Positions 1 through 10,890 of a stretch of DNA of 64,000 nucleotides are shown one piece after another; position 1 is the first letter of the stretch; each line of letters begins with the position of its first letter. Both the position numbers and the translations under genes were made by a program. The notes beneath the pieces were generated by a model. It saw nothing but the letters and a program-made list of their open reading frames with translations, was not told the DNA's origin and did not search any database. Source of the stretch: Callaeas wilsoni (taxonomy: Eukaryota > Chordata > Aves > Passeriformes > Callaeidae); assembly GCA_013398955.1 (NCBI GenBank), contig VWPU01009712.1:1-64000 (forward strand), given 5' to 3'.

Positions 1-11
1 TTTTTTTTTGC

Positions 12-222
12 ATGAAGATGGCGGCGCCTCTCGCCAGCAAGGCAGGGTCCGCCGGCACCACCAGCAAGCCTCCCTTCCCAGAGCTGGATTTCCGATCGGG
101 AGCCAGGGTGGAGGAATTAAATAAACTCATCCAGGAATTCACCAAGCACGATCAGAGGGAGTACGACGACCAGCGAGCCCTGGAGATCCACACGGCGAAG
201 GACTTCATCTTCTCCATGCTGG
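12..222 (+). CDS. MB21D2: MB21D2 coding exon 1 (residues 1-70 and first base of codon 71)
   Basis: This is the first coding exon of Mab-21 domain-containing protein 2. It starts at the ATG at 12, giving the N-terminus MKMAAP, which matches the human protein as I recall it. It reads through the family-typical ELDFRSGARVEEL stretch (residues 24-36) and ends in FIFSML (65-70). Residues 7-22 are small and polar and look variable; from 24 onward the sequence is the highly conserved N-terminal helical region that leads into the nucleotidyltransferase core. The exon ends after G222, splitting codon 71 (phase 1), with GT at 223-224. Joining to exon 2 gives L70-G71-M72 with no frame change. The first ATG has T at -3 and A at +4 (weak context), while the second ATG at 18 (Met3) has A at -3 and G at +4 (strong), so some initiation at Met3 is plausible. 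I keep the first ATG because it matches the family start. Confidence 0.96.
15..25 (+). promoter_or_regulatory. YY1-type motif overlapping the translation start
   Basis: AAGATGGCGGC at 15-25 exactly fits the extended YY1 binding consensus (AANATGGCGGC). Motifs of this type are common just downstream of transcription starts in vertebrate promoters, often spanning the initiator ATG as here. It contains the second in-frame ATG (18-20). The match is seen directly; binding is inferred. Confidence 0.6.
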
Positions 223-256
223 GTAGGGCAGGGACCGAGCGGGGCGGGGGCTGGGG
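221..256 (+). promoter_or_regulatory. MB21D2: 5' splice site embedded in a G-quadruplex-capable run
   Basis: The exon 1 donor is CTG-G|GTAGGG with the cut after 222. It lies inside consecutive G tracts at 221-223, 226-228, 231-233, 241-244, 246-250 and 253-256, with loops of 2, 2, 7, 1 and 2 bases. Any four adjacent tracts satisfy the usual G3+N1-7 quadruplex rule, and they are on the transcribed-sense strand, so the structure could form in pre-mRNA. G triplets just inside an intron are also known splicing enhancers bound by hnRNP H/F proteins. The donor assignment is firm because the reading frame joins exactly to exon 2; the folding is a prediction. Confidence 0.75.
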
Positions 257-565
257 CGATGCCGGCCGGGGACCCTGGAGCAGGGCTCCCGGCGGTGCGG
301 CACCAGCGGACCCTTTCCCCGCGCCGCGGGCGCGCCGGGCTTGGGGGGTCCCCAGACGCAGGGCGGCTCTCACCCCCAGGAAACTAATTGTTCCTGTTCT
401 ATCCAACTAACCTTTGGCAGCGATGTATTTATAAGCACAGAGGAAAGGCTGGGTCGCAGAGCTGACCGGTGCCCGGGAAACACGCCGAGCCAGCAGGGCT
501 GCAGGCGAGGCCAGCCCGACCCTTTATTGTTTTTCCTCCCAACTATCGAGGCATAGGAAACACAG

Positions 566-594
566 TTTTTTGTTTTGTTTTGTTTTGTTTTTTT
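566..594. repeat. (TTTTG)n simple repeat
   Basis: Four pentamer-like T-rich units separated by single G bases, ending in a T run. This is the complement of (CAAAA)n. It sits about 345 bases into the intron, just past the CpG island. Confidence 0.8.
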
Positions 595-3500
595 CTAGAC
601 CGCTTATTTTGGCTATTAGACGGGCGGATGCTTGTACAGGAGCATCTCCCGAACTGCCTTTCTTGCTTAGGTTACAAAACTCACAGCGAGTGGAGCAAGT
701 CAGATTGTGGCGGGGGAGTCCTCATCTGCGTGAAACTTTCAGTCGGGGGCAAGGATCCTTACAGCAGGGTGAAGCATGTGTTGGCCCTTGCCGAAATCAC
801 CTGGCCTCTGGCATGACTAAGGCTTCTTAAGAGTAACAGTACAATGACTAACAGCTCTGATTCTCCAGGTAGTCAGTTTCTGATAAATATTTACTTTGAA
901 TTAACTAAGAAATCACTCAGACGAGTAAGAGCCTTCAGGATACAAAAGGATGCTCTTTAACATGCAGATTAGAACTTGAAATCAGTCATCCAAGTTTCAG
1001 TCATTGTCTTAAACATTTTCTCAAACATTTCTGCCCAAACAGCTGCTGTGGCCAGTGAATGGTTCTTTGTAGCTCAGAGGTGCACATACACCCTTAAAGC
1101 ATGCTTGGCACAAACCGAGTGTATGGTCTACATGTACACTGAATAACCTACATCACTTTCTCATCCAGAAACACAGAGCTCTCCTATTGCAATAATTATT
1201 ATTTTCTGTATCGAAGTTGGTCACTATAATAGACCACTTCCTCTATAGCCATGAACACACCTACACTCTTTAATGAGAATCTACCTGTCCTGCTGGTTAT
1301 CTTGTAAGGTACCTGGATAAGTATAATTGCCCACTGTATGGGATTTGCACAATTTTATGTGTGCATTGCTGGACAGGATATAGCAGACTAAATTTAGCCT
1401 GAGAACAAGGACAACAAGTTGAAAAGTCAGTAGCATGTATATTTATAGTTGCAGATATAAATATTTTTCCCTTCCCAGTTAAACAACAACAAAAAAGATG
1501 TGGTGAAGCCATGGTTGCATCAAAGCCTGTAGGATTTTTGTTCTTGAAAACCTGATCTGGTGGAAGTCATCCAATATTATGATCTGATACATTTTTCAAT
1601 CAGGGCTTTAAATAACTGGCTGAGGAAGCATAGCTGGATGGGATGGAGCAAAGAAGAGTGGAGAGAAAACAGCTACAGTTGCAGTGTTGCTAGCAAGTAG
1701 AGAAAAGCCTTGTATGTTCCTGTTTAAGCATTAATAGTCTTTGCAAGCTACCGGGACCACAGAATTTCTTCCTGCCTCATATGGGAGAAGGCAATAGAAG
1801 AAAGACAGAAGAATGAACTGGAGCATGCCTTGTATTTCTGCAAATGCACCCTACTGCCTTGCTGTTCATGAAACAGGGAGCCTTAGGCTGTTTAGAAGTA
1901 ATGTCAATTAATGTGGTTGTCTTTGTTAATATAATGACTGGGACATGAGCGTTCTTCAGTTTTAAATGTATAGCTAAACCTTTGGTTTCAACAAAAGCTG
2001 TATTTCTGTCTAAGGTGTACCTGATAATTTTCAGTAAGTCTTGTTTCTGAATAATAGAAGAGACTCAAGGACTAAGCCCTGGACAGAAATGGAGATGGCA
2101 TGTCTGATTTGTCTGCATTAGACCTAGAAGTTGTGTTCGTGGATCAGATCCTTCTTAGCAAGAGAGGCTCTTAAATCTAAAAGGATTTAACTTATTAATA
2201 AATAGCTCTTTCCCCTGTGCCTGATCCCTCCCATACGTGCTGCTCTTATCTCGTCGGGTGATGATAGGAAAATTAAACATAACTTTCCTGATTTAATTAC
2301 ATTGGTGTGTAATTGGTGGATGAATGATAGGTGAGGAGACCTTGTGAAGATTCTCAGATGTTTGTACTCTGCATGGCTTGCCCTCTAGGTCAGACTTTGC
2401 TTTTAATTTGTATTAACTCTTTCATCTGTGTTGTCTTGCCCTGGCTATAAGCAACTGAACTCTGGGAGATCTAAAGAGTTGGGCTGTGAGAAAATTAGGG
2501 AGAGGTGCTACTTGTCGTGCATTTGTCCAAAATCTTGTGCCCCAAGCGTTAGAACAGGACTGCAAATGACTTACCTCTCTGGTGGGGGAAGTGAGTATTT
2601 TCTGAACGTGGGTAGTTCCTGGACATTCACAGTCCCTTTCACAGTCACCAAGACCATATGGTCTTGCCAACACCCTACACCAAAACAACAGGTGTATTTT
2701 GGTGCCTTTGCTGGGTAACTTCCTGTGCTCACACTGAGCTGTGCCTGATAAATACTTGTCTCTTTGGCTCAGGTATAATTGAGCTTCAGAGGAGGGAAAG
2801 GCTGTAGGAACCGAGAAAAAGAGAAGACAGTCTGGTGTGCTGGGGAGAGGGCTGGCTAAGAGAGGCTGAGAGACCAAGTCTCTGCCTGCTAATCAAGAAA
2901 AGAGTTAATTACTTATTTCCCTGATGACTCAGATTTGGGGGGTTTTGTGCTTAAAGAGTTATAAAGGAGTATTTTTATCAAATGATGATATTACAGTCAA
3001 TGATATTTTGATTTTTAAAGCACTTGCTGCCATTGCGATGAGAAGTGCATAGCAGTCGTATTAAAAACCTTTTAAGGGTGCCTGACCTAGAGTCTATTGT
3101 TCTTGCAGTAGAAGTACTTTCAGGAAATTCTTTAATAAACACTACCTGTCTCTTTCTGTTCAGCACCTAAGTAAAAAGGGCTTTAATGCATAGATGTGGT
3201 AGGCTTAAAACACCCATATATTATGCTCTTGGGAACTAGAACATTGCATATAAAATAACCCCTTGAAATTTCTAGTGCTATTGCTGCCTCAAACCAGCTC
3301 ATGTTATTAGGAATACTGACTCTAGAATTTTATATAGTAACAAGAGAAAGGAACAAAGAGATATGAATAAGTACAGACTATATAGAGCTGTATTCTCCAC
3401 TCCCAGTACACATTAGGGTTCAGTCATCTAGAGCAGTTTTCAAGCTCTTTGGGTTGGTGGTTTGTTTCTATTTCCTACTATGAGACTTCTCAGCAGAGCC

Positions 3501-6500
3501 AGAAGATGGGTGCTTAGGACATTTCATGCCATTCTCCTTCCTGAGAAATTAAATCAGTGAAAGGACTAGTTCAAATTGGTGCTAAAGTGGCCTTACGGGT
3601 TTTTAAGGCCTCTAGTGTATCTTTTTGGCACTTCAGTGGTTACTTCTGTGGCAAGTGCCCACCAGGGCAGGCCATACTTTGAGCATCTGCAGCCAGCTGC
3701 AACTTAGAGCTGTTGACGAGACCTCTAGAGAGCTTGTCTCAGCACCTGATACAGGAGAGGTGGTGAGCCTATTCTGAGATCATTTCCTAATTCTCTGGTG
3801 TCTGCCCGGTGCTGCGCTGGGTGTGCTGGCAAGTGTTTGTGATAGAGGCAAGTCTCAGAGTAGAAGCAGGGCTGGCATCAGCAAATGATTTCTGCTGCCA
3901 ATACCAGCTTCCCAAATGGAGTGAGCTACCTCGCTGAGCTCCTGCATCTGTAGAAAGGCTTCCAGCTGTTTCTTGGACTGATGGGCACCTAAAATATGTG
4001 CTGTGGAGGTGCAGATTGCTGTGCTCACAACACAGGTGTCCTCACAATAGCTTGCTTTTATCAGCAGCTTCTACAAGGAAAGAATTTTCCAGTCTCCCCC
4101 TGTACCTGAGGTCTGTGCAGCAGAACAGCATTGGCAGTGTGACTCCTGTGTGGGTTTGTGTGGCATTTTTTTTCTCCCCTTCCCTACCTACCATAACTTG
4201 CTGATAAAATCTATTGTAGATTAGATTTCAGGCATTGTTTGAAGTGTTACCTGTTTGTCTAGGATACATCATGGAAATTCTCTGGTTCCTGTTGTAGTGT
4301 CGAGCTGATGAAATAGCAACAGGATTGGAGTGATCTCTCTAGGGTTAAGTCTTTTGTGTGTGTGCGCCTTCTCTCAAGAGAAGCCAATCATGATAGGAGC
4401 ACACTGTACTCTGAGGCCTATGTTAATAAAGGCTCCCTGCTGGCATTCCCTGTGCTGCTGAATGCATAATGCACAGCTGTTAAAAACAACCTTACTCTAT
4501 CGCAGATTTCATTTTTGGCTTCACTTGTGTCTCCTCTCCCCGCAGACCACATGTTTCTGTATTTGCATTTGAGGTTGTGGGGGTTTCTTGATGGTATTGT
4601 TTGTTTTAATTAGGGGACAGTGTACTAAACTGGTAAAGTAAGCCTACAAAGCATTGGTAGCTTCTATTTGGTTGTACCTGTCAGTAATCAACCGATTTCA
4701 TCTCACTGGGAATTAGTTAAAAACATTTGGTAGCCTCGTCTGTCTCTTTGTTCAAAGGGAATGCTGGTCCATATATGTGTCATCAGTGAAAACAGATTGA
4801 AAATCTTTGTCTCAATTTGTTTTAAGATGCTGGTACTTCACTTGCTCAACTACTGTTTTGAAACATTGGTCTGTGATGCAAAGTATTTAGTGTAATAGCT
4901 AGGAACATGCCCTAAGGGCACAAATTCTCATGGCAGGCTTGTCAGACTGCCCACCGCCTGTTCCTTCAGTCTGTGGAAATATTTGTAAAAGATTTGGGTG
5001 AATGCTTGCCAAGCCCAATTATGCAATTATGTTTTAAGGGCAATTTTATAATTATAGTGGAGGATGGTAACCAGGATACAGGAGTTGTTGAGGTTTTGAC
5101 TTTTCCTTTTTTTTTCCTATGTGACTTTCCATGAGTGCCAAAATATTTGAGGCAATTCTAGTCAGAAACCAGTTGTTCAACTTTCTTTTAAGCAGCTGGC
5201 TACTTTTATAGGTGAAGCTAAATTAAAGATGACTCCAACATTGCTCAGGAAGGCTGGAGGACACGTTTTATTATAGCTTTGGTAACCTGCAGGTTGGATG
5301 CATACTCAAAGACCCAGAGTAGCCCATAGACAATGCCCAGTCTAGAGGAAACTCAGGGTAAAAGTCCTGCCTGGACTTCTCAAAGAGAACCTCCAAGCTG
5401 GTCAATTTTTTTGGACAGCTGGGATTGTCTGTCTTAATTTTTATTTGACAAACGCCAGGTTCTTTCTGTGTCTCCTGCATAGCTGAAACTTTTGCACCTT
5501 TTCTTGGGCCTTGATGTGTGCACTTTTGCATTTAGGTGCACCTTTAGGTGCATGTCCCAGTCCTTTTGCTGCAAAGATGGTTTACCCAGGCACACCTCTG
5601 GAATCTTCTTCTGCCCAGGTCAGACCCTGTTTGTACTCTGCAGGATTGGTTTGATGAGAAAGTTCCAGGAAGAGATGTGATTAAGGCCAAGATTGGCTTT
5701 CACCTCCAGTCAAGGGGTCTTGAGTAGCAAGGGCTGCTTCAGCATGGCACTGCGAACAGTGATTGAGATGGAAAATTGCACTTCCAAGCATATCTGTGTG
5801 AAACCCTGTGGTGGCAGCTGCAGGTAGAGGCTCTGGAATAGACCTGTCAGGTCTCTCTGAGTCTAAGAAAAATGACCTGCCATTGAGTCCATCACCTTTG
5901 TCTGGGTGATGCTGGTGTATGAAGCTCACTTGAGAAGCAAGAGCTGTAGCTCATTTGCTGTGAAAAGAGAGGCTTAACAGTTGAATGCACTATATACAGT
6001 GACGTATCTCCTGGGTTTTCCCTTAGCTACAGCGGGGATGGGCTAAATTCCATGTCCTAAAAGAAAATCATTAATTCTGCCCATTGGTACTTTGGCCTGC
6101 TATCCTCTGAACAAGGAGAAAATTCCTTGAGAGTGACAGTCCCTTCATGCATACAGCATACTATATTACATTTAGACTGTCTTTAATTTGCTTATCTTTG
6201 GGGTATGAAACAAGCAGTAGAGTAAGTGGAGTTCTGGGGAAGCAAAGGGGAGTATCTGCTCTGGTTTTTCCCCTTGGAAAAGCAGAGGACCTATCATGGG
6301 AACTAAGCAGAAAGCAGCTTTGGAGGTTGAATTCACAGAATGTCCTTTATTGGGAAAAGAGCAGTGAGCCTGTGTGGGAGCAAGGGCGAGAAAGCTGAAA
6401 AATGACCTTTAGCTATGTGCTTCAAGTTATTGGTTGAAGTCTTGTCCTGATGACTCGTAGTTTGATGTGAATTCAGGAGCTGAACTGTAGCTTTATTGGA

Positions 6501-6623
6501 ACTTACAACCTTATTTCGTAAGTTCCCCATCTTAACTATGGATTTTATATCCAGTGAAGGTTTATGACTTCTGTTAGCACAAACCTCTCTTACTGTCTGG
6601 CTAACAAAAATATAGGTGTAGGC

Positions 6624-6658
6624 TTTTTTTTTTTTTTTTTTTTTTTTTTNTTTTTTTT
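6624..6658. repeat. Poly-T tract containing one ambiguous base
   Basis: A homopolymer of T interrupted only by N at 6650. The N marks uncertain homopolymer length in the assembly rather than biology. On the minus strand it would be a poly-A tail, but nothing to its right in the window reads as a retroposed gene. Confidence 0.85.
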
Positions 6659-8004
6659 GGCTAATGGAACCAGAAGGCAGCTTATGAGACACTCAAAATA
6701 AATCTTTCAGCAGCAGCTGATATTCCAATTGACAGATGCAGCTATGGATTTTGCTGTGTTTCATTAAGAGAACTCTACTGTTTGCTTTCATTTCTACCAT
6801 TTCTGTTGCATTCCCTTTTACTGTTAATAGCAATTGTCCTGGACTGACTGGATTAATCCGTGCCTTAGTACTTCAGCCAAACTGACAGGTCTCTGAATCA
6901 TGTATTTCTGCATTAGATAAACTTTCTGCAGTTCTTTCAAAGCACTATTTCAGTGACTGTGTGGTTGTATAGGAATCATTCAGTTTGAAGAAGATAGATT
7001 CCCTGCTCCCCAACATATTTGACTTTTGAGCTTTTAATAAACACTTGATGCTAAGAAAGTTGCCACAATCTTATTAATGCATTGTGTTTCAACTGTCAGA
7101 CAGTCTGATTTTAACCTAATTTAAAGCAGTTAATTAGAAGGTTGTTAACGCATGTTGCTATGAGCATGCTGGTGTCAAAAGTACAATTTGCATACCATTG
7201 AGTGGGGGTGATTGGTTGCTCTAAGGTTCATAATGTCCATGTCTTTGACACAGCAGTGGTAGCTACTGCCACCCACTCATTTTTAGGGCTGTGGGCAGGC
7301 ATTTTCACAGCATTGGGAGGCTTCAGCTGGTAGAACAGGAGGTGGGTGGTATCTATTTCAACCTAAGAAAATCATTCTGTGGGTGAAACACTGAGTCAGA
7401 ATGAGGACACCGTAGACCTCTGTTCTGAACTGCCCCCAAATTTATACAGATTTATGCACGTTTCTGAACATAATGATATGTAGTAGGGCCTTGGTACTAT
7501 GAGAAGCCTTCCTGGTCTCCTGTGCTTCAGCAGTCTGTGAAAGGTGGGGTGGTACTGGAAGAGTGGAACATCTTGGTGCTGCAGTTCTTCATGACAGGAT
7601 GGTTTAATCATGCAGCTCTCTCATGTAAAGGGAAGTCTGTTTCTGAGAGTCTTGCCATGAAAAGTATTTAAATAATGAAGGCAAATAGTTGCCCTGTCAT
7701 TGGGTGTTGATCTAGTGGCTTTGAGATCAAGTACCATTCAACCTCTGTGAGAGAGATTACAACCTGACCCAGTTTTAGCAAGTAATCTTATTTTGTACTG
7801 AAGGGATCCCAAAGCAAAATTGGGACAAATTAGTTTAAAGAATGCATCCTGTCCGTAGTGTGCATACTGATGCAATTTGGCAGTGTCAGGCAATGTCTCT
7901 CAGTAGAAGGCAGCAGTTTGGGACAGAAGGCAAGGGAAAATACAAGACATGGCCAAACCTAGAAATCCTGCTTGGCTAGCCATTAGCAGTGATAGCAGTG
8001 AATC

Positions 8005-8021
8005 TTTTTTTTTTTTTTTTT
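8005..8021. repeat. T17 homopolymer
   Basis: Uninterrupted run of 17 T followed by CCCC. No target-site duplication or SINE body was recognised next to it. Confidence 0.85.
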
Positions 8022-9089
8022 CCCCTCTCCAGTGACACACTTCTACGGTCATAATTTAGGAGGAAAGTAGATGTGCAGGATGTCATTGGTCTGCCAAGAG
8101 CTTCCCTACTGTGGCTTGCAGTCAGACCATACAGAATTTCTTCCACCCACCAATGGAATGAGAGTTCATAAATGATTTGATCTAGAACTGCTGAGCAGCT
8201 AGAAAACACTTTCAGTTTCATCTGGAAATAACAAAGTCAGTTCTTGCTTTACTGCATAATCTGCTAGGCAGTGTGCTTTTTTTTTGTTCTAAAATGTCTT
8301 ATCTCAACTCTCCTGTTCCTTTTGTGGGATCTTTTGGCACCTCTCCACAACCCTCTCCCAAGGATGGCTGTTTTTATTCAGTGGTGCATATTTGAGCTGG
8401 TTTAGAAAATCAGGTGCTGAGGTTGTGAAGGAGTGATATTAAACATCTATCAAAAATTCTAAGACAAACATTGCAATTAGCTTCTGTGCATTTCCCTTCA
8501 GCACTTCTACTCTTTGCATTTTAATAGCCTGAAGAGCTATGTCTTTGTGATGCTTTGGGTGACTCCTCTTGGAAATGAATCCTGTGCTAATAGCTCTGGC
8601 TGAGTCCAATCCACAGGCACGTGCTTGGAGATATTTTTTGTTTGTTTTGTACCTCACTAATTAATGTATAAGTTAGTGGTAGAACAGCAGGAAGGCTGCG
8701 TTTGCTGACACTTCATGAAATAATGATTTAATCCTTTGTGACACATTCCTGCTGAGTGTCAAAGCTGATAACTCTAATCTCTGACCCTAGCTCAGTGCAA
8801 CAGGAACCTGTTCTAGAGGGCATTTTGCATGATCTTGCATGCTCTTGCAGGTACTTTGTGACCAATTCACGTAAACTTTTTTTGTACATTGCCACTCTTG
8901 AACGTGATTGTACAGGATTGTCGGGCGCACTGAGGAATCTGGAGCTGAGAGCAAACAAAGGAGCTAAACTGACTGCTTCAAATGAAATAAGGGTTGTGCT
9001 GTGAGCAGCGGGGAAATGGCCTCATCTCCTTCTCAATGCACCTCTTCCTTTGCCAGCATGCAGAGCAAGGCAAGCTTGATCCAGAGGTG

Positions 9090-10214
9090 CTCCTTGACAG
9101 AGCTTTAAACTAGTTTGGAAGGGGGAATAATGGACCAGGGGGGTCTCAGTGCTCTGAGCTGGAGGACCGTGACTGAGAGAATGATCAACTCCCAGTCAAC
9201 CATGGAATTGTGTGGGATCTGCTGCTCCAGTTGGATCCTTTCAAATCTATGGGGCCTGATGGGATTCATCCAAGAATTTTCAAAGACCTGTTGATGTTAT
9301 CACAAAAACTCCCTTAATGACTTTTGAGTGGTCTTGGGTATCCAGAGAAGTCACAGCTGTCTGGAAGCTGGCAAACATTCCTGATTTTCAAGAAGGGCAG
9401 GATAGAGGACCCCAGAAACAACAGGCCTGTCAGTCTCACTTCAGTGCTTGGTAAAGTTATGGAGAAGATTATTCTGGGAGGTATTGAAAAACACTTGAAA
9501 GACAACACAGTCATTGGTCACAGGCAGCACAGCTTCATGAGAGGAAAGTCCTGCTTGTTGAATCTGATTTCCTTTTATGACAAGGTAACCACCTAATTAC
9601 CTTTCCATCAGGTACAGCATCACCAGCTAGGCAAGGGAGGGGATTATCCTGCTCTGCTCTGCTCTGGGGCAGCCTCACCTCAAGTGCTGGGGGCAGTTTT
9701 GGGCAGACATTACATTCTGCAATGTAAGAAAGACAATGCAATGTAAGAAAGACATGAACCTATTAGAGAGTGTCCAAAGGAGGGCAAGGAATGGTGAAGG
9801 GCCTTGAGGGGGAGCTGAATGAGGAGCAGCTGAGGTCACTTGGTCTGGTCAGGCTGGAGGAGACTGCAGAGAGACCTCATTGCAGTCGCAGCTTCCTCAT
9901 GAGGGGAAGGGGAGGGGCAGGCACTGATCTGTTCTCTGTGCTGACCAGTGACAGGACACCAGGGAATGGCCTGAAGTTGTGTCAGGAGAGGTTTAGGTTG
10001 GATATTAGGAAAAAGTTCTTCCCGCAGAGGGTGGTTGGGCACTGGAACAGGCTCCTCAGGGAAGTGGTCACAGCACCAAGCCTGACAGAGCTCAAGAAGA
10101 GTTTGGGCAATGCTCTTGGGCACATGGTGTGACTCTTGGGGATGGTGCTGTGCAGGGCCAGGAGTTGGACTTGATGATCCTTATGGTCCCTTCCAACTCA
10201 GCAGATTCTGTGAA
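9090..10214 (+). mobile_element. CR1 LINE fragment, 5'-truncated and internally deleted
   Basis: The element runs in the same direction as the gene. Reverse-transcriptase sequence is readable from about 9245 (GPDGIHPRIF) to 9596, including IFKKGR, RPVSLTSVLGKVMEKII and GKSCLLNLISFYDKV. These correspond to the N-terminal fingers/palm of the CR1 ORF2 reverse transcriptase. The reading frame shifts near 9390, and sequence encoding the catalytic YxDD region is missing between about 9600 and 9640. The frame resumes at 9770-10132 as the C-terminal end of ORF2 (RFRLDIRKKFFPQRVVGHWNRLLREVV). The 3' tail is of the GGACTTGATGATCC / CCCTTCCAACTC / TTCTGTGA type, with no poly-A, which is diagnostic of CR1. 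It is a dead copy without endonuclease, catalytic site or 5' end. Confidence 0.92.
9652..9666. repeat. Short (CTCTG)n run inside CR1
   Basis: Three tandem CTCTG-like pentamers within the CR1 body, where related copies usually have fewer, so this is probably local slippage. Confidence 0.5.
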
Positions 10215-10711
10215 ACCTGCTCCTCTTCATTCTATGTGATTCTGAATCCTGGGTGTGGATGCAAATCTGTATGCAGAGATAGCTTAGAAACTGCTCTGCA
10301 GTAGTTAGTCCTTGAGATACAACCAGCAAAGCTTGCTTCTGTTCTGGCATGGACTGTGAATTGCTGTTTAAAATCAACTTTCAGTTTAATGGTATTAAAA
10401 AAAAAAATAGTGCGGCTCTGCAAATAGAGAAGGGAATGTCACTGTAACAACACTTCAGGGCCTCTGAAATTCATCTTTTACAGTTGCATACTGTGCTGAA
10501 TGGCAGATCAGGTATTGATATTGGCCCCTTGATATAAAGCCCTTAAAACTTGAGTTGCTGAACTGTCTGTATTTTGTAGACAGTAGGGCAACCATGTGCT
10601 CAGCAATCAGTAACTTGAGGAAAATAAGAGGAATGCAAGTCTATCTGCCAGCACAGCATGTCTATGACAAGCTGAATTAAATGCCCATGTTTTTATCCAA
10701 TGTGCAAGCTG

Positions 10712-10733
10712 TAATGCACATCTAAGTGCATTA
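10712..10733. repeat. Perfect inverted repeat TAATGCAC-6-GTGCATTA
   Basis: Eight-base arms at 10712-10719 and 10726-10733 are exact reverse complements around a six-base spacer. Each arm carries a TAAT core, so it could serve as a paired homeodomain or POU-type site or form a small stem-loop. Confidence 0.6.
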
Positions 10734-10826
10734 TTGAGAAAAAGGAACCATTACAATTTGATTGAGCATCTCTCAGAGGCTTGCGTTATGTAATAAGTTG
10801 TCTGTAAAAGTTCGACCCTGAACCCG

Positions 10827-10890
10827 CATTTTTTCTCAATATCCTGTAAATTTTTGTGGATGTGCAAAATTTACAGTTGAGACAACAATG
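10827..10890. other. Extended intronic hairpin (stem 17+ bp with bulge)
   Basis: CTGTAAATTTT at 10844-10854 is an exact reverse complement of AAAATTTACAG at 10866-10876, with an 11-base loop. Beyond a four-base bulge (10840-10843) the stem continues with TCTCAA (10834-10839) against TTGAGA (10877-10882). After a small internal loop it continues with CATT (10827-10830) against AATG (10887-10890). The whole 64-base structure is about the size of a short microRNA precursor, but I do not recognise it as a known microRNA and the AT-rich stem may be coincidental or a regulatory palindrome. Confidence 0.5.

Larger units (their letters stand above)
1..370. promoter_or_regulatory. MB21D2: CpG-rich block around first exon (5' CpG island, truncated by window edge)
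   Basis: GC-rich sequence dense in CpG covers exon 1 and the first roughly 150 bases of the intron, then gives way to ordinary AT-richer intron by about 400. This is the usual signature of a housekeeping-type vertebrate promoter CpG island. Only its downstream half is visible: just 11 bases precede the start codon, so the transcription start and core promoter are outside the window. The first nine bases are a T run, which looks out of place in such GC-rich surroundings. Confidence 0.7.
371..9089. other. Intron 1, segment A: mostly unique non-coding sequence
   Basis: No gene-like reading frame is visible. The segment holds a (TTTTG)n run at 566-594, a 35-base T tract with one N at 6624-6658 and a T17 tract at 8005-8021. 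AT-rich blocks around 4400-4720 and 7020-7160 contain TAAT/ATTA homeodomain-type cores and look like candidate conserved non-coding DNA, but conservation cannot be judged from one sequence. Otherwise I see nothing structured. Confidence 0.6.
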
